Shown here: one piece after another, positions 44,419 through 54,090 of the stretch
Position numbering within the stretch: the first letter of the stretch is position 1
Layout of the letters: each line of letters opens with the position of its first letter
NCBI GenBank assembly: GCA_023511585.1
Contig: JAIMBF010000010.1
Coordinates: forward strand, 1-57,130
Length of the DNA: 57,130 nt
Direction of reading: 5' to 3'
DNA from: Terriglobia bacterium
GTDB taxonomy: Bacteria > Pseudomonadota > Alphaproteobacteria > Acetobacterales > Acetobacteraceae
The notes under the pieces: generated by a model
What the model was told of the DNA's origin: nothing
The model's database searches: none
Seen by the model: the letters and a program-made list of their open reading frames with translations, nothing else
Position numbers and translations under genes: made by a program

Positions 44419-45072
44419 ATGGTGCCGCAACCGCACAGCATTTCCATAACCTTGCCGCACGGCGGCGAGGGCTTGCTCGGCCTTCCCGCAGCCCAAGCAC
44501 AAGGGATCGTGCTTTTTGCGCATGGCAGCGGCAGCAGCCGGCTCAGCCCGCGCAACACCATGGTCGCCCGCTCGTTGCAGCAATCCGGCTTGGCGGTGCT
44601 GCTGTTTGATTTGCTCACAGAGGCAGAAGCCCAACACCGGGGCAAGGTTTTTGACATCCCCTTGCTCGCCGAACGCCTTGCACAAGCCGCGGATTGGGCG
44701 GCTAACGATCCGGCCATAAAGGGTCTTCCGCTCGGCTTCTTCGGCGCCAGCACCGGAGCGGCCGCGGCGCTCGTGGCCGCGGCAATGCGAGAGGATGTGC
44801 GCGCCATCGTCAGCCGTGGCGGCCGGCCGGATCTCGCGGCGGAGGCGCTCGCGCAGGTGAAAGCGCCGACATTGTTCATCGTCGGCGGTGCGGATCCTCT
44901 GGTGTTAGAGCTGAACCGAGAGGCGCAACGGATGATGCGCTGCGAAACGCGTCTGGAAGTGATCCCCGGCGCAACGCACCTTTTTGAAGAACCCGGCGCG
45001 CTGGAAGCGGTCATCGAGCTTGCGCGCGCGTGGTTTCATAAACACCTGACCGCGGAAATAAAGGTCGGCTGA
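44419..45072 (+). CDS. Alpha/beta hydrolase (dienelactone hydrolase-like)
   Basis: A 217-residue single-domain alpha/beta hydrolase. The oxyanion segment is [15 protein letters not shown], the nucleophile S111 lies in [13 protein letters not shown], the acid is probably the D of [10 protein letters not shown], and the histidine is in [10 protein letters not shown]. It has no signal peptide. The pattern resembles the short dienelactone-hydrolase-type proteins often found beside phosphoribosyltransferase domains; no such partner is here. It may be the first gene of the operon with the acyl-CoA synthetase, 128 bases downstream. Confidence 0.82.
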   Translation: MVPQPHSISITLPHGGEGLLGLPAAQAQGIVLFAHGSGSSRLSPRNTMVARSLQQSGLAVLLFDLLTEAEAQHRGKVFDIPLLAERLAQAADWAANDPAIKGLPLGFFGASTGAAAALVAAAMREDVRAIVSRGGRPDLAAEALAQVKAPTLFIVGGADPLVLELNREAQRMMRCETRLEVIPGATHLFEEPGALEAVIELARAWFHKHLTAEIKVG

Positions 45073-45200
45073 GATGCGAATGGAACCCCTGCCGACACAA
45101 GCCGCCCGTGACGCAACGCCGCCGCAGCGGCGCGCCGCCCGAGGCTGCTTCGGCAAAAACGAAGAACCAGCAGCGCTTTGGAAACAACAAGGAACGGATC

Positions 45201-47018
45201 GTGAGCGAATCGGCATCAAGGCAAGCGCTTTTGCCAGGCCATTATCCCACCATCGTCAAATCACGCGAGCATCTCGGCAAACCGCCCAATCTGCTTGACT
45301 ACGAGGCCGCCCGCGCCGCATTCCGCTGGGACTGGGCCCGCGGGCTGCTCGACGGCCTGCCCGGCGGGCGGGGGCTGAATATCGCCTATGAGGCGGTGGA
45401 CCGCCACGCCAAGGGGCCGCGCGCAGAGCGCCATGCGCTGCGTTGGATCGGCCGGTCCGGCGCACAACGGATTCTCACGTATCGAGACTTGCAGGCCGAA
45501 ACCAATAAATTTGCCAACGCCCTGCTGAGCCTCGGCCTTGGCGAAGGCGACGCGGTCTTCGTGCTGGCCGGGCGGATCCCCGAACTTTACATCGCGGTGC
45601 TCGGCGCGCTGAAGGCCAAATGCGTGGCCTCGCCGCTCTTTTCCGCCTTCGGGCCCGAACCGTTGGCAACCCGGCTCAAGCTCGGCGAGGGGCGCCTTTT
45701 GGTCACTACCGAGGCGCTCTATCGCCGCAAGGTCGCATCCATCCGCCCGCAGCTGCCGAAGCTCGCGCATGTGGTTCTCGTCTCAGAGGGGCAGCAAGGG
45801 GCACAAGCGGCCGGCGACGTGCCCGACACGCTGGAGTGGCATCAACTCATGGCCGCGCAAAGCCCTGATTTCGAAATTCCGCCGACCGCGCCGGAAGATC
45901 GCGCCTTGCTCCATTTCACCAGCGGCACGACCGGCCGGCCCAAGGGCGCAATCCACGTGCACGAAGCGGTCGTGACCCATCACATCACCGGGTATTACGC
46001 GCTCGATCTGCATGATGACGACATCTTCTGGTGCACGGCGGATCCCGGCTGGGTCACCGGCACCAGCTACGGCATTATCGCGCCACTGACCAACGGCGTC
46101 ACCAACGTGGTTGTCGAGGCGGAATTCGATGCGGCAACCTGGTACGGCGTTCTGCAGCGCGAGCGCGTCAGCGTTTGGTATACCGCGCCGACGGCGATCC
46201 GCATGATGATGAAGCTTGGCCTGGAGGCGCTGCGCAACTTCGATCTCTCCTCGCTCCGTTTCCTCGCCAGCGTCGGCGAGCCGCTGAATCCGGAGGCGGT
46301 TATCTGGGGGCAGCAGGCATTCGGCCAGCCGTTTCACGACAATTGGTGGCAGACGGAAACCGGCGGGATCATGATCGCCAACTACGCCTCCATGGACGTC
46401 AAACCCGGCTCGATGGGCCGGCCGCTTCCCGGCATCGAGGCCGCCATCGTGCAACGCAATGCCGACGGCAGCGTGGTGGAAATCCAAGAACCGCTGGTGG
46501 AAGGCGAGCTCGCGCTCAAGGCCGGCTGGCCGTCGATGATGCGCGGGTATCTCCATGAAGAAGAGCGCTATCGCAAAAGCTTTGCTGGCCCTTGGTACCT
46601 TACGGGCGATCTCGCCATGCGCGATGCCGACGGTTACTACTGGTTCGTCGGCCGCGCCGATGACGTGATCAAATCCTCGGGACATTTGATCGGCCCCTTC
46701 GAGGTCGAGAGCGCGTTGATGGAGCATCCCGCCGTGGCCGAGGCGGGCGTGATCGGCAAACCGGACCCGGTGGCTGGGGAAATCGTCAAAGCGTTTGTTT
46801 CCCTCAATCCGGGATTTACCCCTTCCGAAGCTTTACGCCGGGAACTGCTCGGGCACGCGCGCAAGCGCCTCGGTGCCGTGGTCGCCCCGAAGGAAATCGA
46901 CTTCAGCCCCGCGCTGCCCCGCACGCGGAGCGGCAAAATCATGCGCCGCCTCTTGAAAGCGCGCGAGCTCGGCTTGCCGGAAGGCGACCTTTCCACCCTT
47001 GAGAGCAACGCCGAATGA
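45201..47018 (+). CDS. Acetyl-CoA synthetase-like acyl-CoA ligase
   Basis: A 605-residue AMP-forming ligase. Motifs are in order: [20 protein letters not shown] (P-loop, F239 onward), [30 protein letters not shown], and the C-terminal acetylation-site motif [14 protein letters not shown]. It is slightly shorter than housekeeping Acs (about 650) and resembles the acetate-CoA ligases found beside 2-oxoacid dehydrogenase genes. I chose GTG 45201 because AAGGAA lies at good spacing; the upstream in-frame part is low-complexity. The stop overlaps the E1 alpha start by ATGA. Substrate could be acetate or a slightly longer acid. Confidence 0.88.
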   Translation: MSESASRQALLPGHYPTIVKSREHLGKPPNLLDYEAARAAFRWDWARGLLDGLPGGRGLNIAYEAVDRHAKGPRAERHALRWIGRSGAQRILTYRDLQAETNKFANALLSLGLGEGDAVFVLAGRIPELYIAVLGALKAKCVASPLFSAFGPEPLATRLKLGEGRLLVTTEALYRRKVASIRPQLPKLAHVVLVSEGQQGAQAAGDVPDTLEWHQLMAAQSPDFEIPPTAPEDRALLHFTSGTTGRPKGAIHVHEAVVTHHITGYYALDLHDDDIFWCTADPGWVTGTSYGIIAPLTNGVTNVVVEAEFDAATWYGVLQRERVSVWYTAPTAIRMMMKLGLEALRNFDLSSLRFLASVGEPLNPEAVIWGQQAFGQPFHDNWWQTETGGIMIANYASMDVKPGSMGRPLPGIEAAIVQRNADGSVVEIQEPLVEGELALKAGWPSMMRGYLHEEERYRKSFAGPWYLTGDLAMRDADGYYWFVGRADDVIKSSGHLIGPFEVESALMEHPAVAEAGVIGKPDPVAGEIVKAFVSLNPGFTPSEALRRELLGHARKRLGAVVAPKEIDFSPALPRTRSGKIMRRLLKARELGLPEGDLSTLESNAE

Positions 47019-48001
47019 CCGAGAAGCTGCACCTCGACCATGCGCATCTTCGTGACCTGCTCACGGCGATGCTGCGGATCCGCCGGTTTGAGGAGAAGTG
47101 TTTTGAACTTTACCAAAGCGAAAAGATCCGCGGCTATCTGCATCTTTACGACGGCGAGGAGGCCGTCTCGGTCGGGGTGATCCGAACCCTCCGTCCCGAT
47201 GACGCAATCGTGGCCACTTATCGCGAACACGGCCAGGCGCTGGCGCGCGGCATCGGCATGAACGTCCTGATGGCCGAGCTTTACGGCAAGCAAGAGGGGT
47301 GCTGCCGCGGCCGAGGCGGGTCCATGCATATCTTTGATCGAACGAAACGTTTCTACGGCGGCAATGCGATCGTCGGCGGCGGTCTTCCGCTCGCCGTGGG
47401 CGTTGCGCTCGGCGATAAAATGCAAGGACGGACCAGCATCACCGCCTGTTTTTTCGGCGAAGGCGCGGTGGACGAAGGATCGTTTCACGAAAGTATGAAT
47501 CTCGCGTCGTTATGGCGGTTGCCGGTCTTGTTCGTCTGCGAAAACAATCTCTACTCCATGGGCATGGCGCTGGAACGTGCCGAGGCCGAGCCGGATATCA
47601 CGCGCAAGGCGGCGGGCTATCGCGTCACGGCCGAGGCGGTGGACGGGATGGATGTCGTTGCGGTCGAGGTTGCCGCCCAGCGGGCGGTGAGCGCGGTCCG
47701 CGAAACCAGCCGGCCTTATCTCCTGGAGTGCCGCACCTACCGTTTTCGCGCGCACTCGATGTTCGATGCGCAGCTTTACCGCACGAAGCAGGAAATCGAG
47801 ACATGGCGCAAGCGGGACCCGATCGATCGGCTCCGCTCCTGGCTCGAGCAATCAGGGCTGATGCACGCCGAGGAAATCAACAAGATCGAGGCCGAAATCG
47901 CGGCAGAAATCGATGCCGCCGTCGCCTTCGCAGAGGCGGGAACCTGGGAGCCCGTCGAGGAATTGGAACGCTTCGTGACCATGGATCGGGTGCCGCAATG
48001 A
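47015..48001 (+). CDS. 2-oxoacid (pyruvate/acetoin-type) dehydrogenase E1 alpha subunit
   Basis: A 328-residue thiamine-diphosphate enzyme subunit. The cofactor motif begins at [10 protein letters not shown] (G148-E-G) and ends at the ENN of [21 protein letters not shown] and the phosphorylation-loop-like [15 protein letters not shown] region are also typical. Together with the next gene it would decarboxylate a 2-oxo acid or cleave acetoin. Length and loops are close to both pyruvate and acetoin dehydrogenase E1 alpha, and context does not decide. Both ends overlap neighbouring genes by four bases. Confidence 0.9.
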   Translation: MTEKLHLDHAHLRDLLTAMLRIRRFEEKCFELYQSEKIRGYLHLYDGEEAVSVGVIRTLRPDDAIVATYREHGQALARGIGMNVLMAELYGKQEGCCRGRGGSMHIFDRTKRFYGGNAIVGGGLPLAVGVALGDKMQGRTSITACFFGEGAVDEGSFHESMNLASLWRLPVLFVCENNLYSMGMALERAEAEPDITRKAAGYRVTAEAVDGMDVVAVEVAAQRAVSAVRETSRPYLLECRTYRFRAHSMFDAQLYRTKQEIETWRKRDPIDRLRSWLEQSGLMHAEEINKIEAEIAAEIDAAVAFAEAGTWEPVEELERFVTMDRVPQ

Positions 48002-49005
48002 ACTCCGCCGCCACACCGCCCAAGCCGCAGCGCATGACCTATCGCGAAGCCTGCAAACAGGCCATCCGCGCCGCCATTCTCGCCGATCCGCGCGTGTTTC
48101 TGATGGGCGAAGACGTCGCGCGCTACGGCGGGAGCTACGCCGTGACCAAGGGCCTCGCGGAGGAGCTCGGCGAAGAGAAAATCCGCGACACGCCGCTCTC
48201 GGAAGCGGCCTATGTCGGCGCCGGGATCGGCGCCGCCATTGCCGGAATGCGCCCGATCGTGGAAATCATGACGGTGAATTTCAGCCTTCTCGCGCTGGAC
48301 CAGATCGTCAACAACGCGGCGACGATCCCGCACATGTCGGGCGGGCAACTGGCCGTGCCGCTCGTGATCCGCATGGCGACGGGGGCCGGCCGGCAGCTTG
48401 CGGCGCAGCATTCGCACAGCCTGGAAGGCTGGTATGCCCACATTCCCGGCCTGAAAGTGCTGGCGCCGGCCACCATCGAAGACGCGCGATACATGCTGCA
48501 GCCGGCGCTTGAGGATCCCAATCCGGTGCTGATTTTCGAGCACATCATGCTCTATAACCGCGAAGACGAGCTCGACCCGACCATCACCGGGGTCGATATC
48601 GTTTCGGCAAAGATCCGCCGGCCGGGGCACGATGTCACGCTGCTCACCTACGGGGGAATGCTCTTCAAAACCCTCGATGCGGCAGAGGCCTTGCACCAGG
48701 AGGGGATTGAAGCGGAGGTGATCGATCTCCGCGTCTTGCGGCCGCTGGACATGGCAACCGTGCTCGGCTCCGTCGCCCGTACCCGCCGCGTGGTGATTGT
48801 GGACGAGGGCTGGAAGTCCGGCTCGTTATCGGCCGAGCTTACCGCGCGGATTGTGGAAGGCGCCTTCTTCGAGCTGGATGCGCCCATTCGGCGGGTGTGC
48901 TCGCGAGAGGTGCCGATTCCGTACGCCGCGCATCTCGAACAGGCGGCGCTGCCGCAGGTGCCGGCGATCGTGGCCGCCGCGCGGGAGCTGGTGAAAGGCC
49001 GATGA
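47998..49005 (+). CDS. 2-oxoacid (pyruvate/acetoin-type) dehydrogenase E1 beta subunit
   Basis: A 335-residue transketolase-like beta subunit. Visible are [39 protein letters not shown], the [20 protein letters not shown] segment and the C-terminal [14 protein letters not shown] strand of the transketolase-C domain. The start ATG 47998 overlaps the E1 alpha stop. It has no fused lipoyl domain, unlike the PdhB of many alphaproteobacteria, which suggests this operon is not the housekeeping pyruvate dehydrogenase. Confidence 0.92.
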   Translation: MNSAATPPKPQRMTYREACKQAIRAAILADPRVFLMGEDVARYGGSYAVTKGLAEELGEEKIRDTPLSEAAYVGAGIGAAIAGMRPIVEIMTVNFSLLALDQIVNNAATIPHMSGGQLAVPLVIRMATGAGRQLAAQHSHSLEGWYAHIPGLKVLAPATIEDARYMLQPALEDPNPVLIFEHIMLYNREDELDPTITGVDIVSAKIRRPGHDVTLLTYGGMLFKTLDAAEALHQEGIEAEVIDLRVLRPLDMATVLGSVARTRRVVIVDEGWKSGSLSAELTARIVEGAFFELDAPIRRVCSREVPIPYAAHLEQAALPQVPAIVAAARELVKGR

Positions 49006-50228
49006 TCGAGTTCCGCATGCCCTCCCTCGGCGCCGATATGGAAGCCGGCACGCTTGTGGAATGGCTGGTCAAACCCGGGGATAAAGTGAAACGCGGCGAT
49101 GTGGTCGCGGTGGTGGAAACGCAGAAAGGCGCCATCGAGATCGAGGTTTTTCACGACGGCGTCATCTCCGAGCTGCTCGTGCCGGTGAATACGCGCGTGC
49201 CGGTTGGAACGGTGCTGGCGAAGATCGATACCGGAACGGCCGGCGAAGAAAAGGCGGCCGCGCCTGCGCCTCGCCCCGAGGCTGCTCCGCCACCTCCACC
49301 GCCACCTCCACCTTCCCCTACCCCACCGCCGCCGCCGGCACCACCAACCCCGCCGGCAGCATCGCCTCCCCCCGCGCCCAGCCTCTCCCAAACCCTGCCG
49401 CATCGGCGGATTTCGCCGGCGGCGCGGCGCCTTGCCGCCGAACGGGGGATCGATATCACCCGGATCACCGGCACCGGACCGGATGGGGCCATTACGCTTG
49501 CCGATATCGAGGCCGCCAGACCCAGCGCGACCGGCGAAGCTCCGGCGCGGCGCGGCGGGTTCGACCCGGCGGCGATGCGGCAGGCCATTGCGGCCGCCAT
49601 GAGCCGCTCCAAACGCGAAATTCCGCACTATTACTTGCTGCAGACCGTGGATGTTTCCGCGATGCTCGCGCGCGCGGAACGGCTGAACGCCGAGCGGCCG
49701 CCGCCCGAGCGCGTGCTGCCCGCGGCCTTCTTCTTGCGCGCCGTTGCGTTGGCCGCGGCCAAAACCCCCGAACTCAACGGGTTTTGGGAAGACGGGCGGT
49801 TTCGTCCGGGCGATGGCGTGCATATCGGCTGGGCGATTGCGCTGCGCGGCGGCGGGCTGGTGGCGCCGGCGATCCGCAATGCCGACCGCCTTTCGCTGGA
49901 TGAGGTAATGGCCGCGATGCGGGATTTGGTCACGCGGGCGCGCACTGCCCGGCTGCGGAGCTCGGAGTTCGCCGCCCCGACACTGACCATAACAAGCCTT
50001 GGGGATCGCGGGGCGGAGGGCGTGCTGCCCATTATTTATCCGCCGCAGGTGGCGATGGTGGGGGTTGGGAAAATCGTCACGCGCCCGTGGGTGGTGGACG
50101 GAGCCGTGCTTCCCCGCCCGGTTGTTACGCTGAGTTTGGCCGGCGATCATCGGGCAAGCGACGGCCATCTCGGCGGTTTGTTGCTCGCGGAAATTGCGCG
50201 CTTGTTGCAGGAGGCCGAGACGCTATGA
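49002..50228 (+). CDS. Dihydrolipoamide acyltransferase (E2) with polyproline linker
   Basis: A 408-residue E2 core. The N-terminal lipoyl domain (1-78) has lipoylation lysine K42 in [11 protein letters not shown] linker of about 45 residues is nearly all proline and alanine, with nine prolines in a row at 96-104 and five more at 108-112. A peripheral-subunit-binding domain ([19 protein letters not shown]) follows, then the catalytic domain with H383 and D387 in DHRASDG. The transferred acyl group is unknown. ATG 49002 overlaps the E1 beta stop, and the gene's own stop overlaps the acyl carrier protein. No E3 gene is in the cluster. Confidence 0.92.
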   Translation: MIEFRMPSLGADMEAGTLVEWLVKPGDKVKRGDVVAVVETQKGAIEIEVFHDGVISELLVPVNTRVPVGTVLAKIDTGTAGEEKAAAPAPRPEAAPPPPPPPPPSPTPPPPPAPPTPPAASPPPAPSLSQTLPHRRISPAARRLAAERGIDITRITGTGPDGAITLADIEAARPSATGEAPARRGGFDPAAMRQAIAAAMSRSKREIPHYYLLQTVDVSAMLARAERLNAERPPPERVLPAAFFLRAVALAAAKTPELNGFWEDGRFRPGDGVHIGWAIALRGGGLVAPAIRNADRLSLDEVMAAMRDLVTRARTARLRSSEFAAPTLTITSLGDRGAEGVLPIIYPPQVAMVGVGKIVTRPWVVDGAVLPRPVVTLSLAGDHRASDGHLGGLLLAEIARLLQEAETL

Positions 50229-50461
50229 ACGAAACCGAGGCGCGGCTTCTGGTGCTGGATGTTCTTTCCGGCATCGCACCGGAAGCGGATGTGACGAAGC
50301 TTGCCGGCACAGAGGATCTTCGGGAAGCGCTGGATCTTGATTCGATGGATTTTCTCAATTTCGTCACCGCGCTGCACGAGCGCACCAAGCTTGATATTCC
50401 GGAGGCGGATTATCCGAAACTCGCCACGCTGGACGGCGCGATCGCCTACCTCCGCCGCTGA
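50225..50461 (+). CDS. Acyl carrier protein-like protein
   Basis: A 78-residue phosphopantetheine-attachment protein. The attachment serine is S40 in LDLDSMDFLNFV, a DSMDF variant of the usual DSL motif, within a four-helix acyl-carrier pattern. The ATG overlaps the E2 stop by four bases, so it is translated with the dehydrogenase subunits and is not the FAS AcpP, which has different neighbours. It probably carries an acyl group made by, or delivered to, the E2 or the ligase; that is inference from gene order. Confidence 0.88.
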   Translation: MNETEARLLVLDVLSGIAPEADVTKLAGTEDLREALDLDSMDFLNFVTALHERTKLDIPEADYPKLATLDGAIAYLRR

Positions 50462-50505
50462 GGGGCCGCGAATTCTTCGACGTGGTTTGCGGCTATCCCG
50501 TTCCA

Positions 50506-50530
50506 TCGGCTTCCGCCGAAGGATTTTTTT
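50506..50530 (+). terminator. Terminator of the ligase-dehydrogenase-ACP operon
   Basis: TCGGC-TTCC-GCCGA forms a five-base stem with a four-base loop (50506-50519), followed by AGGA and seven T (50524-50530). It lies 45 bases after the acyl carrier protein stop and separates this operon from the convergent CRISPR-Cas operon. Confidence 0.65.
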
Positions 50531-50588
50531 GTCGATTGCCGACCGATTGCGGAGACTGGGCGAGCCGTTGACACATCTGCCGGTGCGT

Positions 50589-51680
50589 TCACACATGGGG
50601 TCCAAGCGAATCCGCAATAAAATGGTCTTCGTCAAAATGCCCAAAAAGCCGGCCGGCAGAACCATCGCTCCATAAGTACAACTCATGAGTCGCCGGCGGC
50701 ACAGGATTTCCTTTAAGTTCCCTCAAAGTATTTGATTTAGGGAGTTCTTTTCCGAGATCGAGATGCGCGCTGAGGGCATCAAGGGCGTCGTTGACTTCTA
50801 CGCGTCGCTTGTCTTCCAACTTGTCGAACGCTTTTCTGACTGCATTTGAGATGGCCAATTTGGGTGAGAGGGGCTCGAGCAAACGCTCCTTGAGTAGCTC
50901 TTTGCGCACGCGACTCCACACAACATCGCCCCACACACTGGCGGTGACTTGGCCATCGTCCGAGAGAAGCAGCGCATCGGGGATGCCTGCGGCTTCGCTC
51001 TCCGCGACAGAATACCCATGTTCAAGTTTTCGGAACACGGTTAGATGCTTTTGAATCTCGTCCTTTTCCACAAGCTTTATGGGCAGCCGCGGGATTTCCA
51101 TCAGCATCGGCGCGCCTTCGAACAAGAACACGCAGCGATCCGCATACAGCATGCCGAGCGCTTGCAGATACGCATTCACGGATTTGAAACCCCCTGTCAG
51201 ATTGAAAAGAACGGTCCAGCCTTGTTCCCGGTGGCCCGGCAGCAATTCCTCAAGCTGTTTGGTGACATCGGCCAGTGCTTCCCGAAATGATGGGAAATCG
51301 TCAGTTCGCAACCCCGGTGCCTCGATTATTTGCACCGGCTGTCCGTCCTTTTCCAATACTGCTTGCACAATTTTGGCGCACGCTTTGCCTGCGGCCGTAT
51401 CGGTTTGAATGAGAAAATGTTGGATGCGAGACGGTGCCCATCGTTCAAGCACGGCTGCAATGCCGTTCAACTCTGCACTCAGCCGACGACGCTCGGTAAT
51501 TTTGGCATCCAAAAGTTGCTGCTTGCGATGTGCGGCGTGCTTTTGGAGCCGTTCAGATTCCGTTTTGGGAAGATCTTTCTTGTTTGCGATCTTGTTCAAC
51601 CACGATCTGGTGTTTTCATCGGCGTTGTTCGTCAGCGAACTCGTTCCGCAAGTTGACAGAAGCAAAATCTGCGAAGTCAT
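50589..51680 (-). CDS. CRISPR-associated CARF-domain protein (APE2256-like) with RelE-like C-terminus
   Basis: A 363-residue type III CRISPR ancillary protein. The N-terminal CARF domain (about 1-205) starts with ILLLSTCGTSSLTN and contains the FNLTGGFKSVNAYLQALGM segment (159-175), as in APE2256/Csm6-like proteins that sense cyclic oligoadenylate. A middle winged-helix-like region leads to a C-terminal 80 residues (about 284-363) with a RelE-type pattern: FDKLEDKRRVEVNDALDAL, LRELKG, THELYLWSDGSAGRLFGHF. No HEPN R-x4-6-H motif is seen. I infer a cOA-activated RelE-like ribonuclease. It overlaps the cmr6 stop by ATGA. A ring nuclease role for the CARF part alone is possible. Confidence 0.78.
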   Translation of the reverse strand: MTSQILLLSTCGTSSLTNNADENTRSWLNKIANKKDLPKTESERLQKHAAHRKQQLLDAKITERRRLSAELNGIAAVLERWAPSRIQHFLIQTDTAAGKACAKIVQAVLEKDGQPVQIIEAPGLRTDDFPSFREALADVTKQLEELLPGHREQGWTVLFNLTGGFKSVNAYLQALGMLYADRCVFLFEGAPMLMEIPRLPIKLVEKDEIQKHLTVFRKLEHGYSVAESEAAGIPDALLLSDDGQVTASVWGDVVWSRVRKELLKERLLEPLSPKLAISNAVRKAFDKLEDKRRVEVNDALDALSAHLDLGKELPKSNTLRELKGNPVPPATHELYLWSDGSAGRLFGHFDEDHFIADSLGPHV

Positions 51681-52801
51681 CTCCGATGCGCTCCTCTTTT
51701 GCCCCCGCCCTGCTTTTTGCCCGCCGCCCGGCTTGCCCGTGCTTCGTCGGCAGGAGTGGGATAGCGAAAATGAATCTCCCGTTTTGTCGCGCTGGCGACA
51801 ATCAGTTCCAACACGTCGCCCGGTTTCTTCTCAGAGGGGACATCGTTTGTGTTCTGGATAGGGCCGCTCAGGCCGGAAAGCGCATGCATTGCCCGCCAGC
51901 CGCCCTTTTTCGTCCGTTCTTCGAGCAGTTGCGCTTCGACCCGCTCGCCAGGATTCGGCAAAGGCCCGGAGCCGCCGACCGAAGGATGCACAAGCCGCCC
52001 GTAGCCGCTGCTGGTCTTGCCGCCTACGCCCCACTCAGCCAGCGCTTCGCACAAGATCTTCATGGCAAGTTTGGTCCAGGCCTTTGCCTGCTCGGGCGGC
52101 GTCTCGGCCGGGCCAGACCAGGAGATACGCAGATCGAAGCTCCCCGCCACCGAGAGAAAAGAAACCGGATTTGGGCTGTCGAAATCCGTGGGCGGCGCCT
52201 CGTTCATCTGCCACTTCGGATGGTGCGGGGTCATCACATCCAGGCGCAGCGCGCCCGCGTTCAGCGATTCCGGCACGATCCAGGCATCGTGGAAAGTGAC
52301 GATGCCGCCATCCTCCGTGGTGCCGAAGAGCAGCCGATAATAGTCGCCTTCCGGCTCGTTTTCGGAACGCTTGCGCCGGAACCGCTTGTTATCGTCAGGA
52401 GCGCTGTTACCAAGATGGCGCTGCCCCCAAACCGTATCGCAATAGTGCGCGGCCAGGCCCTTGAGCGCCGATCCCGGAATGATCGGAACGCCGTAGGTGT
52501 GGTGAAGCCGCAAGCCTGTTTCCAGAACACTCTCGGCGCCGAGCCCGACGATCAGCCGGCCGGCCGTGGCGAGCTCTGCCGATGCGTGCGGGCCGCCCTT
52601 GGCGAAGGAGTTGGCCCAGCGCTTATAAGCCGCCTGGTAAAGCTTCCCCAGCGGGCCGCTTCTCGCGGCATTGCGCGCCGCATCGAGGAGCTTTCGGCGC
52701 TCATCCGGATTCGACTGCCCGAGCAAATATTTCTGCAGGATCAGGCCGGGGTGATTACTGTTCTTGCGATCGTTATCCAAGTTGATCAGCGCCTGCCGCA
52801 T
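51677..52801 (-). CDS. cmr6: Type III-B CRISPR RAMP protein Cmr6
   Basis: Cmr6 is a Cas7-like subunit at the head of the Cmr backbone near Cmr1. The 374-residue protein has the RAMP entry motif VPIIPGSALKGLAAHYC, the conserved FHDAWIVPE strand and the glycine-rich loop WGVGGKTSSGYGRL. The C-terminus is strongly basic (GKKQGGGKRGAHRR), which could contact RNA. The ATG 52801 follows GGAG at suitable spacing, five bases after the cmr5 stop. Confidence 0.9.
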   Translation of the reverse strand: MRQALINLDNDRKNSNHPGLILQKYLLGQSNPDERRKLLDAARNAARSGPLGKLYQAAYKRWANSFAKGGPHASAELATAGRLIVGLGAESVLETGLRLHHTYGVPIIPGSALKGLAAHYCDTVWGQRHLGNSAPDDNKRFRRKRSENEPEGDYYRLLFGTTEDGGIVTFHDAWIVPESLNAGALRLDVMTPHHPKWQMNEAPPTDFDSPNPVSFLSVAGSFDLRISWSGPAETPPEQAKAWTKLAMKILCEALAEWGVGGKTSSGYGRLVHPSVGGSGPLPNPGERVEAQLLEERTKKGGWRAMHALSGLSGPIQNTNDVPSEKKPGDVLELIVASATKREIHFRYPTPADEARASRAAGKKQGGGKRGAHRR

Positions 52802-52806
52802 GGCAT

Positions 52807-53154
52807 TCACTCCGGCTCTCTGGCCTCGACATAGCGTTTCAGCCAACCGGCAGCCTGAAGCGCGTTCCGGCTGAGGCGGATATAGGCAGGGACGGAGATA
52901 TTGCGCGTCGTCGTTTCGAGCTCCCCTACCGTCGCTACATCGGAATGCCCCGCAGCCGCGAGCACCGCGGCGAGGTCCTCTAGGTACGCGTCTCGGTTTT
53001 TCGCCCGGGCGAAAGCAACCGCTTGGGCAAGGCCAGAGGCGTGAATCAGCGAGGGAAACGAGCGTGCGAAGCTTGCGAACTCACGATCCGGTTTCCGGGC
53101 AACGATTCGTTCGTAGGCGGCCTGCGCCATCTTTTGGCTGATGGTGCGGTCCAT
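52807..53154 (-). CDS. cmr5: Type III-B CRISPR small subunit Cmr5
   Basis: Cmr5 is the all-helical small subunit that stacks along the Cmr complex (Cas11 role). The 115-residue protein fits in length, with the N-terminal MDRTISQKMAQAAYERI helix, KNRDAYLEDLAAVLA and the C-terminal AYIRLSRNALQAAGWLKRYV helix usual for the family. ATG 53154 is two bases from the cmr4 stop. Low sequence conservation in this family means the call leans partly on position between cmr4 and cmr6. Confidence 0.88.
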   Translation of the reverse strand: MDRTISQKMAQAAYERIVARKPDREFASFARSFPSLIHASGLAQAVAFARAKNRDAYLEDLAAVLAAAGHSDVATVGELETTTRNISVPAYIRLSRNALQAAGWLKRYVEAREPE

Positions 53155-53156
53155 CC

Positions 53157-54074
53157 TTAGCCCCCCTTGCCTGCCGACGTGAACACACACCGCACGCGCC
53201 CGCGGCCGACGCTCGCCTTGCCGCCGATCTGCAGCAGCAGCTGCTCGGTTGCGAAGTGTCTGATAAGTTCGTCCGGCGTGATGCTGTTCGCTTCCGGCGA
53301 ATAGGTGCGGTCGCACGTGATCAGCCCGGCCAGGATGGTCTCCGCCGGCAGCGCTTCCTCGTTCCAGAGCGCTCCTTCGACCACCGTCTTGAGCTCATCA
53401 TCGATGCGAACGCGCGCGGCAACCTCGGTTCCGGTCTCCGTGAGAAAATCAAAGACCACGTCGGGCAGGATCGCGAACCTCTCGATAAAGAGATCGTGCC
53501 ATGGCTTATCCGCCTTGTCCGGGAACACCCATTCCGCCAGCCGCTCGGCCCATTTTGCGGCCGCGTCGCACTTCTTCGCGGCAAAGTCGAGGTCTTCGAG
53601 ATAAATACGGCCGCTATCCGCGAGCTTCGTCTGATCGGGCGTGTGAATTTCGCCCTCGTTCACCTGCGGAGGCTCGGGGAGAGGATTCGCCAGGCCGGCG
53701 AACGCCAGATCGCGCCGGAGCATTTTCAGCGCCAGCGGTGAGGTGCACCAGGCGAAGGTTCCATAAAAACTTCGGACCGGCAGGCAGACCAGGCGCGCAT
53801 CGGTCGGGATCAGGGCGCCGGCGTTGGAGGCGTTGCTCTCATCAGACGCAAGCCCGAACGCCAGGCGGAGCTTCATGGAATCCGGAGAACGGCGCTTCCC
53901 CTCCGTGGCGCCGTAATAATCGGCCCAGACGCCCTTGAAGGCCGAGACAGGAATAACCGGCCAGTTCGTCACCTTGTCGCGGTGGATCGGCAGGTCGATA
54001 TACCCGACGCCGCGGCCCGTTCCCACATGCGTCGGCGACACGGTGTGCAGCCAGTAGACGCGCGTATGCTCCAT
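53157..54074 (-). CDS. cmr4: Type III-B CRISPR backbone nuclease Cmr4
   Basis: Cmr4 (Cas7) forms the filament that cuts target RNA at six-nucleotide intervals. The 305-residue protein has the expected N-terminus SPTHVGTGRGVGYIDLPIHR; D27 aligns with the catalytic aspartate of known Cmr4. It continues with PVIPVSAFKGVWADYY and the glycine-rich end LQIGGKASVGRGRVR. ATG 54074 is 16 bases after the cmr3 stop. Target cleavage is therefore expected to be active. Confidence 0.92.
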   Translation of the reverse strand: MEHTRVYWLHTVSPTHVGTGRGVGYIDLPIHRDKVTNWPVIPVSAFKGVWADYYGATEGKRRSPDSMKLRLAFGLASDESNASNAGALIPTDARLVCLPVRSFYGTFAWCTSPLALKMLRRDLAFAGLANPLPEPPQVNEGEIHTPDQTKLADSGRIYLEDLDFAAKKCDAAAKWAERLAEWVFPDKADKPWHDLFIERFAILPDVVFDFLTETGTEVAARVRIDDELKTVVEGALWNEEALPAETILAGLITCDRTYSPEANSITPDELIRHFATEQLLLQIGGKASVGRGRVRCVFTSAGKGG

Positions 54075-54090
54075 GCGCCCCTCCCTTCCT

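Noticed and set aside
50589-51680. HEPN ribonuclease (Csm6/Csx1 type) assignment for the CARF protein
   Set aside because: No R-x4-6-H motif is present in the C-terminal part, which follows a RelE-type pattern instead.
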